From Methanobrevibacter oralis (GTDB lineage: Archaea; Methanobacteriota; Methanobacteria; Methanobacteriales; Methanobacteriaceae), in contig NZ_LWMU01000011.1 of assembly GCF_001639275.1 (NCBI RefSeq), forward strand, positions 1 through 55,935: a stretch of DNA of 55,935 bases, written 5' to 3'. The notes under the pieces were generated by a model that had not been told where the DNA came from, did no database searches, and saw nothing but the letters and a program-made list of their open reading frames with translations. Positions 9,595 through 18,182 of this stretch are shown in pieces (the first letter of the stretch is position 1; the number at the start of each line of letters is the position of its first letter). The position numbers were made by a program, and so were the translations under genes.

Positions 9595-10272
9595 ATGGTA
9601 TTTGAAATGGAACTTAAAAAGTATTTATTGGATTTAGGTGTAAGTAAAGTTGGGTTTGCAGATATAGATGGCTTAGCATCTGATTTTTTAGATTTACCTA
9701 ATGGAATTAGTCTTATTTTAAAACTTCCTAAAAAATGCGTTGATTATATTGAAAATGATGAATATGATAAATATTGGATGCTATTTCACAAAACAATGGC
9801 TGAAATTACTAAAATTGCACTTTTGGGTGAGGAATTTATTAAAAATAAAGGTTATAATGCTTTTGCTCTTACAATGGATAGAAATGAATGTGATATGGAA
9901 AAATTATTAAGCATTTTACCTTTAAAAACAATAGCTACAAAATCAGGCCTTGGTTGGATTGGTAGGTCTTCTCTTTTTGTATGTGAGGAATATGGCTCAG
10001 CGGTTTGTCTTTCGGGTATTTTAACTGATATGCCAATTGAATTTGCACATTCAATTGAAGATTCTTATTGTGATGATTGTGAAGAATGCCAAGATGCTTG
10101 TCCTGTTGCTGCAATTAACCCTACTAAGTGGAATTCACGGCTTAATAGATCAGATATTATAGATATTGAAGTTTGTAGTGAATATGTAATTGATCAATTT
10201 AGAAAAGGTAGTGGTTGTAGTAAATGTTTATCTGAGTGTAAATTAACTCAGGAATACTATAAGAAAATTTAG
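9595..10272 (+). CDS. QueG-like 4Fe-4S double-cluster protein
   Basis: A 225-residue iron-sulfur protein related to epoxyqueuosine reductase QueG and reductive-dehalogenase-type ferredoxins. The middle contains the family segment KSGLGWIGRSSLFV. The C-terminus carries two cluster motifs, CDDCEECQDACP near residue 162 and CSKCLSEC near residue 208. It lacks the extra domains of full QueG and is shorter. Methanogens usually carry several such proteins of unknown role in electron transfer or cofactor reduction. It starts at ATG 9595 after GGTAG, and is transcribed alone. Confidence 0.75.
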   Translation: MVFEMELKKYLLDLGVSKVGFADIDGLASDFLDLPNGISLILKLPKKCVDYIENDEYDKYWMLFHKTMAEITKIALLGEEFIKNKGYNAFALTMDRNECDMEKLLSILPLKTIATKSGLGWIGRSSLFVCEEYGSAVCLSGILTDMPIEFAHSIEDSYCDDCEECQDACPVAAINPTKWNSRLNRSDIIDIEVCSEYVIDQFRKGSGCSKCLSECKLTQEYYKKI

Positions 10273-10381
10273 CTTTTTTTAAAATTAAATCTTATATAAT
10301 TAAATATCTTAATGGATATAAAGTTAGACATAGATTAGATTACTCTATTCTATCTAGAAAAATATTTTTTTGGTGTAAATA

Positions 10382-11212
10382 ATGAATAAAAAGATAGGTT
10401 TAATATTAGCTATAGTAATAATATTATTTTTAATAATAGGTACTGCTAGTGCTGGTTGGTTTGATGGTTTATTAGGAGGCCAATCAAGTTCTGATAATGA
10501 TGATAAAACTCTTGTTGTTGGTTTTGATGCTGAATTTCCTCCATATGGATATAAGGATGATAATGGAAGTTATACTGGTTTTGATTTAGATTTAGCTAAA
10601 GAAGTCTGTAAAAGAAATAATTGGACATTTAAAGCACAACCAATTGATTGGGATGCAAAAGATGCTGAATTGGAATCTGGTTCTATTGATTGTATTTGGA
10701 ATGGATTTACAATAAATGGTCGTGAAAATGATTACACATGGTCTGATGCATACATTGACAATAAGCAAGTTATTGTTGTAAAATCTGACTCTGATATTTC
10801 TTCTTTAGATGATCTAAAAGGTAAAACTGTAGAAACTCAAAAAGATTCCTCTGCTTTAGGTGCTCTTGAAGGAGACAATAAAACTTTAGCAGATACATTT
10901 GCAACCTTAACTCAAGTAGCTGATTATAATACTGCATTTATGGATTTAGAATCTGGAGTATGTGATGCTGTAGCTATTGATATTGGAGTTGCTCAATACC
11001 AAGTAAGTTCTAAAGAGAATCCTGATGATTATACTATTTTAAATGATACTATTTCATCTGAACAATATGGTATTGGATTTAAAAAAGGAAATACTGATTT
11101 AAAAGATCAGGTACAAAAAACTTTAGACGAAATGTTTAAAGATGGTACTGTAGCTAAAATTGCTGAAAAATATAGTGATTCTGGTGTTCCTGGGTCATTA
11201 ATTACAAAATAA
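10382..11212 (+). CDS. Amino-acid ABC transporter, substrate-binding protein
   Basis: Extracytoplasmic binding protein of a polar amino-acid importer (SBP family 3). A hydrophobic signal or anchor covers residues 5-24 (ends at TASAG); the ligand domain starts with LVVGFDAEFPPYGY and contains GFDLDLAKEV and WDAKDAELESGSID, all typical of the family. No lipobox cysteine is visible, so it is either secreted or held by the uncleaved signal. GGTG precedes ATG 10382. The gene heads a three-gene unit with permease and ATPase. The amino acid cannot be fixed from sequence. Confidence 0.9.
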   Translation: MNKKIGLILAIVIILFLIIGTASAGWFDGLLGGQSSSDNDDKTLVVGFDAEFPPYGYKDDNGSYTGFDLDLAKEVCKRNNWTFKAQPIDWDAKDAELESGSIDCIWNGFTINGRENDYTWSDAYIDNKQVIVVKSDSDISSLDDLKGKTVETQKDSSALGALEGDNKTLADTFATLTQVADYNTAFMDLESGVCDAVAIDIGVAQYQVSSKENPDDYTILNDTISSEQYGIGFKKGNTDLKDQVQKTLDEMFKDGTVAKIAEKYSDSGVPGSLITK

Positions 11213-11239
11213 ATTAGTTATTAGTTTTGGAGAGTAGTT

Positions 11240-11890
11240 ATGATTTTAACAACAGCAATAAGTCAACTTTTTGGAGGTTTAATTACCTCAGTAGAAATAT
11301 TTATACTTACTTTATTATTTTCAATCCCTCTTGGTTTTTTAGTAGCTGGTGGGAGAATGAGTCGTATAAAACCTTTAAGTGCTTTAATGAAGGTGTATAT
11401 TTCTATTATGAGAGGTACTCCATTAATGTTGCAGTTAATTGTGATATTTTTCGCACCTTATTATATATTTGGTCTTAATTTATCTAGTGATTATAGATTT
11501 TTTGCAGTTATTATTGCATTTTCTATAAATTATGCTGCTTATTTTGCTGAGATATTTAGAGGTGGAATTGAGGCTATTCCAAAAGGTCAGTATGAAGCTG
11601 CTCAAGTTTTAGGATATAATAAACTAGAAACATTCTTCATTGTTATTCTACCTCAAGTAGTCAAAATTATTCTCCCTGCTGTAACAAATGAAGTAATTAC
11701 TTTAGTAAAAGATACTTCTCTTTCATTTGTAATAGCTATTCCTGAGATGTTTACTGTAGCTAAACAAATTGCAGCTGCAGATGCATCTATTACAGCCCTT
11801 CTTGTTGCAGGTATATTTTATTATGTTTTCAATGCAGTTGTTGCTTTTGTAATGGCTCGCTTTGAGAAAAAATTAAGTTATTATGATTAG
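11240..11890 (+). CDS. Amino-acid ABC transporter, permease
   Basis: Membrane subunit of the HisM/GlnP family. About five membrane spans are visible; MRGTPLMLQL at residues ~55-64 and the cytoplasmic EAA loop (GQYEAAQVLGYNKLETF) that contacts the ATPase are well conserved. Length (216) is normal. A GGAGAG ribosome site precedes ATG 11240. Single permease gene, so the channel is likely a homodimer working with the flanking binding protein and ATPase. Confidence 0.92.
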   Translation: MILTTAISQLFGGLITSVEIFILTLLFSIPLGFLVAGGRMSRIKPLSALMKVYISIMRGTPLMLQLIVIFFAPYYIFGLNLSSDYRFFAVIIAFSINYAAYFAEIFRGGIEAIPKGQYEAAQVLGYNKLETFFIVILPQVVKIILPAVTNEVITLVKDTSLSFVIAIPEMFTVAKQIAAADASITALLVAGIFYYVFNAVVAFVMARFEKKLSYYD

Positions 11891-11902
11891 GGGGAATATT
11901 TA

Positions 11903-12586
11903 ATGAGTTTATTAGAAATTAAAAATCTTAAAAAAAGTTTTAATGATGAAGTAGTTCTTAAAGATATCTCTCTTAATGTTGAAAAAGGTGAAGTATTATG
12001 TATTATTGGACCATCTGGGGCGGGTAAATCCACTTTACTTAGGTGTATTACAGGTCTTGAAACAAAAAATAGTGGTTTAATTAATTTTGATGGAACATTT
12101 GGATTAGTTTTCCAGAATTTTAATTTATTTCCTCATCATTCTGTTATGAAAAACATTACAAATGCACCTATTCGTGTTCAAAAAAGAGATAAGAAGGAAG
12201 TTTATGAAACTGCCCGTGATTTACTTAAAAAGATGGGACTAGAAAATAAAGAGAATGCTTATCCTTGTGAATTATCGGGTGGTCAACAACAAAGGGTTTC
12301 AATAGCTCGTGCATTGGCTATGAATCCCGATATCTTATTTTTTGATGAACCTACCTCGGCATTAGATCCAGAATTAACTGGTGAAATTTTAACTGTTATT
12401 CGTGATTTAGCTAGTATGAAGATGACTATGGTAATTGTAACTCATGAAATGAGTTTTGCTCAAAATGTTGCTGATACAATTATTTTCATGAATGATGGTG
12501 TGATTGCTGAAAAGGGTAGTCCTGAAGAGGTATTTACTTGTGAAAATCCTAGAATGAAAGAATTTTTAGGTAAATTTCATGATTAA
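11903..12586 (+). CDS. Amino-acid ABC transporter, ATP-binding protein
   Basis: ATPase of the polar amino-acid importer (GlnQ/HisP type). Walker A is GPSGAGKST near residue 38, the Q-loop is VFQNFNLFPHHSV, the signature LSGGQQQR, Walker B ILFFDEPTSALD and the switch histidine in VIVTHEM. The region between Walker A and the Q-loop is slightly shorter than usual, which is also seen in other family members. Ribosome site AGGGGG lies before ATG 11903. Last gene of the unit, followed directly by a hairpin terminator. Confidence 0.93.
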   Translation: MSLLEIKNLKKSFNDEVVLKDISLNVEKGEVLCIIGPSGAGKSTLLRCITGLETKNSGLINFDGTFGLVFQNFNLFPHHSVMKNITNAPIRVQKRDKKEVYETARDLLKKMGLENKENAYPCELSGGQQQRVSIARALAMNPDILFFDEPTSALDPELTGEILTVIRDLASMKMTMVIVTHEMSFAQNVADTIIFMNDGVIAEKGSPEEVFTCENPRMKEFLGKFHD

Positions 12587-12617
12587 GATATAATTTTTAT
12601 TATATCTTCTTTTTTTA
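12585..12617 (+). terminator. Hairpin plus T-run terminator
   Basis: A perfect 10-bp stem (AAGATATAAT / ATTATATCTT) with a TTTT loop begins at the stop codon of the ATPase gene and is followed by a run of T at 12609-12616. It should end the amino-acid transporter transcript. Confidence 0.8.
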
Positions 12618-12797
12618 TATTAGTATTACTTATTAGGATTATTATTCTTTAAGGAACTTCTTCTAGTTAATTGAATATTTGATTTATTTTTGTAAATTAA
12701 AAATATTCAAAATTAAATAATTTCTGCCAACCCTCACATTTATTTATAATTGTATATAAATTATTATTAAATAATAGTTTTTTTTTGGTGTCATGAA

Positions 12798-13784
12798 ATG
12801 TTATGTCCAAAGTGTAAAACAGAAAATAGTGATTCGGCTAAGTTTTGTAAGACTTGTGGTGCACCTCTTAATTCAAAAACAATGAGCCATAAAAATGTAA
12901 TTAATTCTTTTAGTTCTGATGAAATTAATAATAAAAATAAAAAGATTTTAATAGCTATTTTGGCTATTGTTGTTGTTAGTTTAGCTGGTGCTTTTATATT
13001 TTCTTCTGGAATTTTAGGTTCAAATGAAATACCTTTAGAAACACAAAATTTTGAAATATTTAAAATTGATGCTCCTGTTGGTTCTAAGTTCATTGAGTAT
13101 ACTTCAATGCCTAGTTATGCTAATATTGGTGGTTTTATTCTTCTTGAAAATGTTGGAAACTATTCACAAGAGGTATTTATGTTAGGAGTTTCAACATTAG
13201 AATTTTCTCTACCTCCATCTAATTTTGCTCTTGTTGATGGTGAGGGCGATATTAAAATTTATGAAAATTCATCGGTTAATTTGTATTTGGTGGAAAGGAC
13301 TATTGATGGTTATACATTTTCTTTAATGGGTAATAATCTTGATTTATTAAAAAAGATGATTAATTCAGTTGAAATCACTGATAAAAATGCTTTAGCTAAG
13401 CAAAGTAGTTCTCAATCGACAAGTAACAACAACCCAACATCAAGTTCTAATCCAACTAGTTCTCCTTTAACTATTCAAGGTGGTAGTTTTTCAACAGGAA
13501 GTGGTTTATCTGATAAAACTGAGGCGTCTATTTATGTAGGTTCTGAACATGCTGGTGAAAAAGTTACAATTCAGATTTATTACAGTCGTGATGGTAATTC
13601 ATTGAATAGTGGTAACATGGTTCAAAAAACTGTGGATTCATCAGGTTATATTCATGTAAATAGTGCTGATTCTTATAAGTATTATCCTGATTATGCTACA
13701 GTTAATGTTTATGATTCAAGTGGAAATCTTCAAGATAGTGTTAGTGTTAATTTAAGTCCAACTAGTGGAACTCAAACATTTTAA
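12798..13784 (+). CDS. Zinc-ribbon membrane-anchored protein, copy 1
   Basis: Function unknown. Residues 2-23 form a zinc ribbon (CPKCKTENSD ... FCKTCGAPL). A single membrane span follows at about 50-72 (ILIAILAIVVVSLAGAFIF), then a serine/threonine/asparagine-rich linker, and a C-terminal beta-rich domain (about 225-328) beginning GSGLSDKTEASIYVGS. The layout suggests a cytoplasmic zinc ribbon and an external domain. ATG 12798 is chosen because it puts the ribbon at the N-terminus; the nearby ATG 12793 is out of frame. The next gene is a tandem paralogue. Confidence 0.8.
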   Translation: MLCPKCKTENSDSAKFCKTCGAPLNSKTMSHKNVINSFSSDEINNKNKKILIAILAIVVVSLAGAFIFSSGILGSNEIPLETQNFEIFKIDAPVGSKFIEYTSMPSYANIGGFILLENVGNYSQEVFMLGVSTLEFSLPPSNFALVDGEGDIKIYENSSVNLYLVERTIDGYTFSLMGNNLDLLKKMINSVEITDKNALAKQSSSQSTSNNNPTSSSNPTSSPLTIQGGSFSTGSGLSDKTEASIYVGSEHAGEKVTIQIYYSRDGNSLNSGNMVQKTVDSSGYIHVNSADSYKYYPDYATVNVYDSSGNLQDSVSVNLSPTSGTQTF

Positions 13785-13842
13785 AAAATTTTATGTAGTT
13801 AGTTTAATAAAATATTATTAAATGAATATTTAGGTGTTTTAA

Positions 13843-14898
13843 TTGTTATGTCCAAAGTGTAAAATTGAAAATAGTGATAATGCAAAGTTTTGTAAAAGCT
13901 GTGGAACACCTTTAGCTAAAAAAACTATTGATCATAAAAGTGTCATTGAATCTGTAAGTTCTAATAATTCTTCAAATAGTGATAATAAAAAGATGATAAT
14001 GGCTATTTTGGCTATCGTAGTTATTGTTTTAGCGGGTACTTTTGTGTATTCTTCGGGTATTTTATCTCAAGATAATAATCCTAATAGTGTTGAGGTTCCT
14101 TTATCTAATTCTAACAGAAGTGTTGAAGTTCCTGTAAGAAATAGTGAAAATTCACAAGCAACAACCCAATCCACGAAAATTGAATTAAAAACTCAGAATT
14201 TTGGTGATGTTATAAAAATGTCAGTTCCTAAATCTTCTAATTTTATTGAAGATGGATCTGATATGAGTATTGTATTTTATTCTTATAGAAATACTGGTGA
14301 TTATTCATATGATGCATATGCTTTAATGTTTTGCCCTATCAAACCGGATATGTCTGATAATTTTAATTTCATTAAAGTTGATGGTGATGTTAAGGTATAC
14401 ACATATAAAGATAATAGTAAGTTTTATGTTGTGGAAAAATCAATTGATGGATGTTATTTCTCATTAATGGGTGATAATTTAGATCTCTTAGAGAAAATGA
14501 TTAATTCCATTGAAGTTACAAATAAAGATGCATTATCTTATTCAACTTCTAGCTATTATGATACTTCGTCTAATTTACCTTTAAGCATTTTAGGAGGTAG
14601 TATTAGTACTGGTAGTGGTTTATCTGATAAAACTGAGGCGTCTATTTATGTAGGTTCTAATCATGCTGGTGAGAAAGTTACAATTCAGATTTATTACAGT
14701 CGTGATGGTAATTCATTGAATAATGGGAATATGGTTCAAAAAACTGTGGATTCATCAGGTTATATTCATGTAAATAGTGCTGATTCTTATAAGTATTATC
14801 CTGATTCTGCAATTATTAATATCTATGATTCAAATGGAAATATGCAGGATAGTGTAACTGTTAGTTTAACTCCAAATAGCGGTAAACAAACGTTTTAA
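13843..14898 (+). CDS. Zinc-ribbon membrane-anchored protein, copy 2
   Basis: Tandem paralogue of the preceding gene with the same order: zinc ribbon (CPKCKIENSD ... FCKSCGTPL), membrane span at about 49-72, variable linker, beta-rich C-terminal domain. The start is TTG 13843, supported by GGTG at 13833-13836 and by exact alignment with copy 1. The final ~100 codons are almost identical to copy 1 even at DNA level (compare 13500-13695 with 14616-14811), while the middle parts are much more diverged. This suggests recent gene conversion or strong conservation of the outer domain. Function unknown. Confidence 0.8.
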   Translation: MLCPKCKIENSDNAKFCKSCGTPLAKKTIDHKSVIESVSSNNSSNSDNKKMIMAILAIVVIVLAGTFVYSSGILSQDNNPNSVEVPLSNSNRSVEVPVRNSENSQATTQSTKIELKTQNFGDVIKMSVPKSSNFIEDGSDMSIVFYSYRNTGDYSYDAYALMFCPIKPDMSDNFNFIKVDGDVKVYTYKDNSKFYVVEKSIDGCYFSLMGDNLDLLEKMINSIEVTNKDALSYSTSSYYDTSSNLPLSILGGSISTGSGLSDKTEASIYVGSNHAGEKVTIQIYYSRDGNSLNNGNMVQKTVDSSGYIHVNSADSYKYYPDSAIINIYDSNGNMQDSVTVSLTPNSGKQTF

Positions 14899-14916
14899 CA
14901 CTTTATCTTTTTTTTA

Positions 14917-15585
14917 ATGGTTTTTATGATAGGTAATGATTGGGATATACTTTTAAAAGATGAATTTAATAAGGATTATTTTAAAAATTTAGAGGAATTT
15001 GTATTAAACGAGTATAATACTAAAACTATTTATCCTCCTTTTGGTGATATTTTCAATGCATTTAAATTAACTCCTTTTAGTGAAGTTAAAGTAGTTATTT
15101 TAGGTCAAGATCCATATCATGAGAAAGGTCAGGCTCATGGGCTTGCTTTTTCAACACCACCCAATAGACCTATTCCTCGTTCTCTTAAAAATATTTTTAA
15201 GGAGATTGCTAATGAGTATGGTTATCCTATTCCTGATTCTGGTTGTTTAGAGTCATGGGCTAACCAAGGAGTTTTTTTGTTAAATACTGTTTTAACTGTT
15301 GAGGAAGGTAATGCTAATTCTCATAGTAAATGTGGTTGGCAGACTTTTACTAATAATGTTATTAAACTTTTAAACAAAAAAGAAAGTCCTATTGTTTTTT
15401 TATTATGGGGAAAACAAGCTGAAGTTAAAAAGGAGTTATTAAATAATCCTAGTCATTTGGTTTTAGTTACTTCTCATCCAAGTCCATTTTCTGCTAGACG
15501 TGGATTTTTTAAATCTAATCATTTTAAATTAGCTAATGACTTTCTAAAAAAGAATAATATTTCTCAAATTAATTGGAAATTATAA
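14917..15585 (+). CDS. ung: Uracil-DNA glycosylase, family 1
   Basis: Removes uracil from DNA, starting base-excision repair. Family 1 hallmarks are all present: GQDPYH near residue 62-67 with the catalytic Asp, LLNTVLTVEEG, FLLWGK, and the HPSPFSARRGF loop carrying the catalytic His. Length (about 220) is normal. ATG 14917 and ATG 14926 are both possible starts. Archaea more often use family 4 or 5 enzymes, so this bacterial-type Ung probably came by transfer, as known for some gut methanogens. It is a single-gene unit followed by two hairpins. Confidence 0.93.
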   Translation: MVFMIGNDWDILLKDEFNKDYFKNLEEFVLNEYNTKTIYPPFGDIFNAFKLTPFSEVKVVILGQDPYHEKGQAHGLAFSTPPNRPIPRSLKNIFKEIANEYGYPIPDSGCLESWANQGVFLLNTVLTVEEGNANSHSKCGWQTFTNNVIKLLNKKESPIVFLLWGKQAEVKKELLNNPSHLVLVTSHPSPFSARRGFFKSNHFKLANDFLKKNNISQINWKL

Positions 15586-15593
15586 AAAGGGGT

Positions 15594-15653
15594 TTTTGGT
15601 GTTTAATTGGCTGCTTAAACACCAAAAGGATACATGAAAGGGTGTTTTCATGT
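15594..15653. terminator. Two tandem hairpins between ung and mntP
   Basis: Hairpin 1 has a perfect 13-bp stem, TTTTGGTGTTTAA (15594-15606) with TTAAACACCAAAA (15615-15627), and an 8-nt loop. Hairpin 2 has an 8-bp stem, ACATGAAA (15632-15639) with TTTCATGT (15646-15653). On the minus strand hairpin 1 is followed by CCCCTTTTTAT, so it could end transcripts coming from the mntP side; on the plus strand it may stabilise or end the ung mRNA. Confidence 0.6.
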
Positions 15654-15721
15654 TTGATTTATAGAAATTTCTTTCTACTTTTTTTTGGAGATTGTATTTT
15701 TTGATTGATATATGATTAAAA

Positions 15722-15737
15722 TTTAGGACAACCTAAA
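15722..15737. promoter_or_regulatory. TTTAGG-N4-CCTAAA palindrome (metal-box candidate)
   Basis: Perfect 6-bp arms, TTTAGG and CCTAAA, separated by ACAA. The same form occurs at 15781, 44236 and (one mismatch) 55597. The shape resembles operators of DtxR/MntR-family metal repressors; this assignment is inferred. Confidence 0.5.
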
Positions 15738-15780
15738 TTTTTATCATCATACATACTTAGATTGTCATAGTATATAAACT

Positions 15781-15796
15781 TTTAGGTATGCCTAAA
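15781..15796 (-). promoter_or_regulatory. Metal-box candidate with adjacent minus-strand TATA
   Basis: TTTAGG-TATG-CCTAAA. On the minus strand it is followed after a few bases by AGTTTATATACT (15767-15778), a good archaeal TATA box, the same order as at 44236. Yet no gene follows in that direction; mntP ends at 15803 on the same strand upstream. It may drive a small RNA reaching the hairpins at 15594-15653, or be a promoter left after a gene loss. Confidence 0.5.
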
Positions 15797-15802
15797 TTTT
15801 TT

Positions 15803-16354
15803 TTATATTCCAAGTAAAATTTTAACACCAATTAGGATAAGTACGATTCCACCAACAATTTGGAATTTATCTCCAAAGTAATCTCCAACTTTTCTTCCAA
15901 TGAATATTCCACATACACCGAATATAAAAGCAACGATTCCAATTATAAAACAGGATAATAAAAGAGGATCATTTAAAAGTGCAAATGTAATTCCCACAGC
16001 AAAAGCATCAATACTAGTTGCAATGGCAAGTAAGGTTAATTCTTTAAAACTAAATTCATCACTTATTTCTTCACCTCCACTTAAACTTTCTCTAATCATA
16101 TTTAATCCAATTGCTAAAAGAAGTATAAATCCAACAATTGGAGAAAAAGATGAAATTAATGAGCTGATGGTATTTCCACATAAAAAGCCAAATACAGGCA
16201 TCATAAATTGAAAACCACCAAAAAATAATCCGTAATATAAAATATGTTTATTTTCTAAGTTCTTCTGGGAAAATCCTTTTGTTAAGGATACACTAAATGC
16301 ATCCATAGCAAGAGCTATGGCTACAACTATTATTGAAAGCAAATTTGTTGTCAT
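15803..16354 (-). CDS. mntP: Manganese efflux pump MntP
   Basis: Six-span membrane exporter of Mn2+ (MntP/YebN family, two repeated DUF204 halves). Each half carries the conserved acidic motif: AMDAFSVSLTKG near residues 16-27 and ATSIDAFAVG near residue 110. Length (183) is typical. The gene is divergent from the TDT-type transporter, with 50 nt between starts and a 16-bp palindrome there. Its role would be protection from excess manganese. The metal-box candidates lie downstream of its stop, not at its promoter, which is unexpected. Confidence 0.92.
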   Translation of the reverse strand: MTTNLLSIIVVAIALAMDAFSVSLTKGFSQKNLENKHILYYGLFFGGFQFMMPVFGFLCGNTISSLISSFSPIVGFILLLAIGLNMIRESLSGGEEISDEFSFKELTLLAIATSIDAFAVGITFALLNDPLLLSCFIIGIVAFIFGVCGIFIGRKVGDYFGDKFQIVGGIVLILIGVKILLGI

Positions 16355-16382
16355 TAACTTAATATTAAACTTTTAATCTATT

Positions 16383-16398
16383 TATATCATTTGATATA
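16383..16398. promoter_or_regulatory. Palindrome in the divergent mntP/TDT promoter region
   Basis: TATATCA-TT-TGATATA, a perfect 7-bp inverted repeat with 2-nt centre, between mntP and the transporter gene. It has the same geometry as GATAACA-TT-TGTTATC at 44608 (12 of 16 positions equal). It could be an operator or simply contain the TATA boxes of both promoters. Confidence 0.4.
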
Positions 16399-16404
16399 AT
16401 AAGT

Positions 16405-17304
16405 ATGTTTATGAACAAATTCTTTAATAACTTACCATTATCTATTAGTGGGATAATGCTTGCGATTTTATCATTAGGAAATATTTTCGAGAAGTTTAAA
16501 TATATATTTTTAGCTTTAGGATTTATTATTCTATTATTACTTATTTTTAAGCTAATTTTTTCATTTAATTCTTTTAAAAGTGAATTAGATACAGTTATTG
16601 GATTAAGTAGTTTTGGTACTTTTTCAATGAGCCTAATGAGTATTAGTGCTTATTTTGCACCATTTACTCAAAGTTCAGTTCTTTTATGGTATTTAGCTAT
16701 TTTAATTCATATTGTAATAATAATTTGTTTTACTAAAAAATACCTTTTTGATAGTTTTAATATTGAAGATGTTCATGCTTCATGGTGGATTGTCTATATT
16801 GGTCTTACAATGGCATCAATTACTTCTCCAGCACATAGCTTTAGTGAGTATGCATATATTTTCTTTAATTTCACTTTCGCATTAATGATACCTACATTAA
16901 TATTGATTTCATACAGATACTTTAAGTTTCCTTTAAAGGAGGATAGTGCAAAACCATTAATTTGTATTTACACTGCATTATTTTCAATCCTTCTTGTAGG
17001 ATATGTTAGTTCATATGAAATTGACAAAGTTTTCATAACTGTTATCTACATAATAGCAATAATATTTTATATTTTCTCATTTTACAACTTTGTAATTAAT
17101 CAAAAAATAGAATTTTATCCAACATTTGCTGCATTTACATTTCCATTTGTAATATCAGCAATTGCAACAAAAGACGTTTATAATGTGTTTCAACTAGATT
17201 TTCTAGGATTCATATCAACGTTTGAAAATCTAATTGCATTAATACTTGTAATTTATATTTCATCATTATTTTTTAAACACTATTTTACTAGCATCACTAA
17301 GTAA
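16405..17304 (+). CDS. TDT/SLAC1-family transporter
   Basis: Ten-span membrane protein of about 299 residues. The opening segment LPLSISGIMLAILSLGNI is the first helix of the tellurite-resistance/dicarboxylate transporter (TDT, TehA/SLAC1) family; regular hydrophobic spans follow to the C-terminus. Substrate is not predictable (anions such as malate, sulfite, chloride or tellurite in relatives). ATG 16405 and ATG 16411 are both possible. Its 3' end overlaps the convergent NUDIX gene by 39 nt. Confidence 0.72.
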   Translation: MFMNKFFNNLPLSISGIMLAILSLGNIFEKFKYIFLALGFIILLLLIFKLIFSFNSFKSELDTVIGLSSFGTFSMSLMSISAYFAPFTQSSVLLWYLAILIHIVIIICFTKKYLFDSFNIEDVHASWWIVYIGLTMASITSPAHSFSEYAYIFFNFTFALMIPTLILISYRYFKFPLKEDSAKPLICIYTALFSILLVGYVSSYEIDKVFITVIYIIAIIFYIFSFYNFVINQKIEFYPTFAAFTFPFVISAIATKDVYNVFQLDFLGFISTFENLIALILVIYISSLFFKHYFTSITK

Positions 17305-17682
17305 ATCCTGATTATAAAGTTCGTTTATTTCCTCTTTACTAAACCATTTGTAATCTTCATGTTCTGCACTAATTTTAACATTCTTAGATTTTGCATTAAC
17401 CTTCATAATAAGTTGAATAGATTTAACTTCCTCACCACTTTTACAAGCAGTATAATCTCTTTGAATAGCATCAAATAAATTTTCAATAAAAATCTCTAAA
17501 CCGGTTTCTTCCAGGTATTCTCTTCTTAAGGCTTCATCAAAAAATTCTCCTTTTTTAACTTTTCCACCAGGAATTTCCCATTTATGAGAGTCATGTTTAG
17601 ATTTAGATCTAATTTTTAAAAGTAAAATTTCACCATCAATTTCACAGATTCCACGAACTGTTAATCCCCATTTGTCATTCAT
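17266..17682 (-). CDS. NUDIX hydrolase
   Basis: Pyrophosphohydrolase of nucleoside-diphosphate-linked substrates, MutT/ADP-ribose class. The NUDIX box is complete: G-x5-E-x7-REYLEETGL starting at GGKVKKGEFFDEALR near residue 40. Length (138) is normal. GGTGA precedes ATG 17682. The last 39 nt overlap the convergent transporter gene. Substrate (8-oxo-dGTP, NADH or other) cannot be told. Confidence 0.88.
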   Translation of the reverse strand: MNDKWGLTVRGICEIDGEILLLKIRSKSKHDSHKWEIPGGKVKKGEFFDEALRREYLEETGLEIFIENLFDAIQRDYTACKSGEEVKSIQLIMKVNAKSKNVKISAEHEDYKWFSKEEINELYNQDLLSDASKIVFKK

Positions 17683-17729
17683 AATTTTTCACCTACTAAA
17701 ATGTATATTAATTAAGATTTTTAAATAAT

Positions 17730-18050
17730 TTATGAATTAGTTAATTTTAAACCAATAATTCCTAAAACAATCAAAGTGATGAATAATATTCTTAAAAAAT
17801 TTGTTGATTCATTAAAAAATAATATTCCAATAAGTATCACACCAACAGCTCCAATTCCAGTCCAACAAGCATAAGCCGTCCCCATCGAAATAGTTTTAAA
17901 TGAAAATGATAAAAAAACAATACTAAAAATCATTAAAATAGTAGTTAAAACGATATAATTAATTTTTGTAAAATTTTGGGAAAGTTCAAGTGAAATAACC
18001 CAGCCCATTTCAAAAATACCAGCTATTATTAAATAAATCCATGAATTCAT
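17730..18050 (-). CDS. SMR-family small multidrug/guanidinium exporter
   Basis: Four-span exporter of 106 residues. Glu14 lies in AGIFEMGWVISLELS, and the third helix is GTAYACWTGIGAVG, both typical of small multidrug resistance proteins. The FE(M/V)GW context is closer to the SugE/Gdx subgroup, which exports guanidinium or quaternary ammonium, than to EmrE. Single gene; many family members need a second subunit but no partner is adjacent, which fits a homodimer. Confidence 0.88.
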   Translation of the reverse strand: MNSWIYLIIAGIFEMGWVISLELSQNFTKINYIVLTTILMIFSIVFLSFSFKTISMGTAYACWTGIGAVGVILIGILFFNESTNFLRILFITLIVLGIIGLKLTNS

Positions 18051-18182
18051 ACATTATTTTATATTAAAATGTATTTAATAATTATTTTGTTGGTAAAGAA
18101 ATATGTTTATTATTAATTTTCAATAATATTTTAATATCTTTTTTTACATAGTTATAGTAATTAAAATTAATGAGGAATATTA

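Noticed and set aside
11227-11478. Plus-strand open frame of 83 codons overlapping the amino-acid permease
   Set aside because: It overlaps the well-supported permease gene in another frame and has no recognisable domain.
17266-17304. Frameshift or misannotation where the TDT and NUDIX genes overlap
   Set aside because: Both proteins are complete with normal ends; a 39-nt convergent overlap is acceptable.
18051-18182. Guanidine riboswitch before the SMR exporter
   Set aside because: No recognisable riboswitch structure is visible; the short AT-rich gap looks like ordinary promoters.
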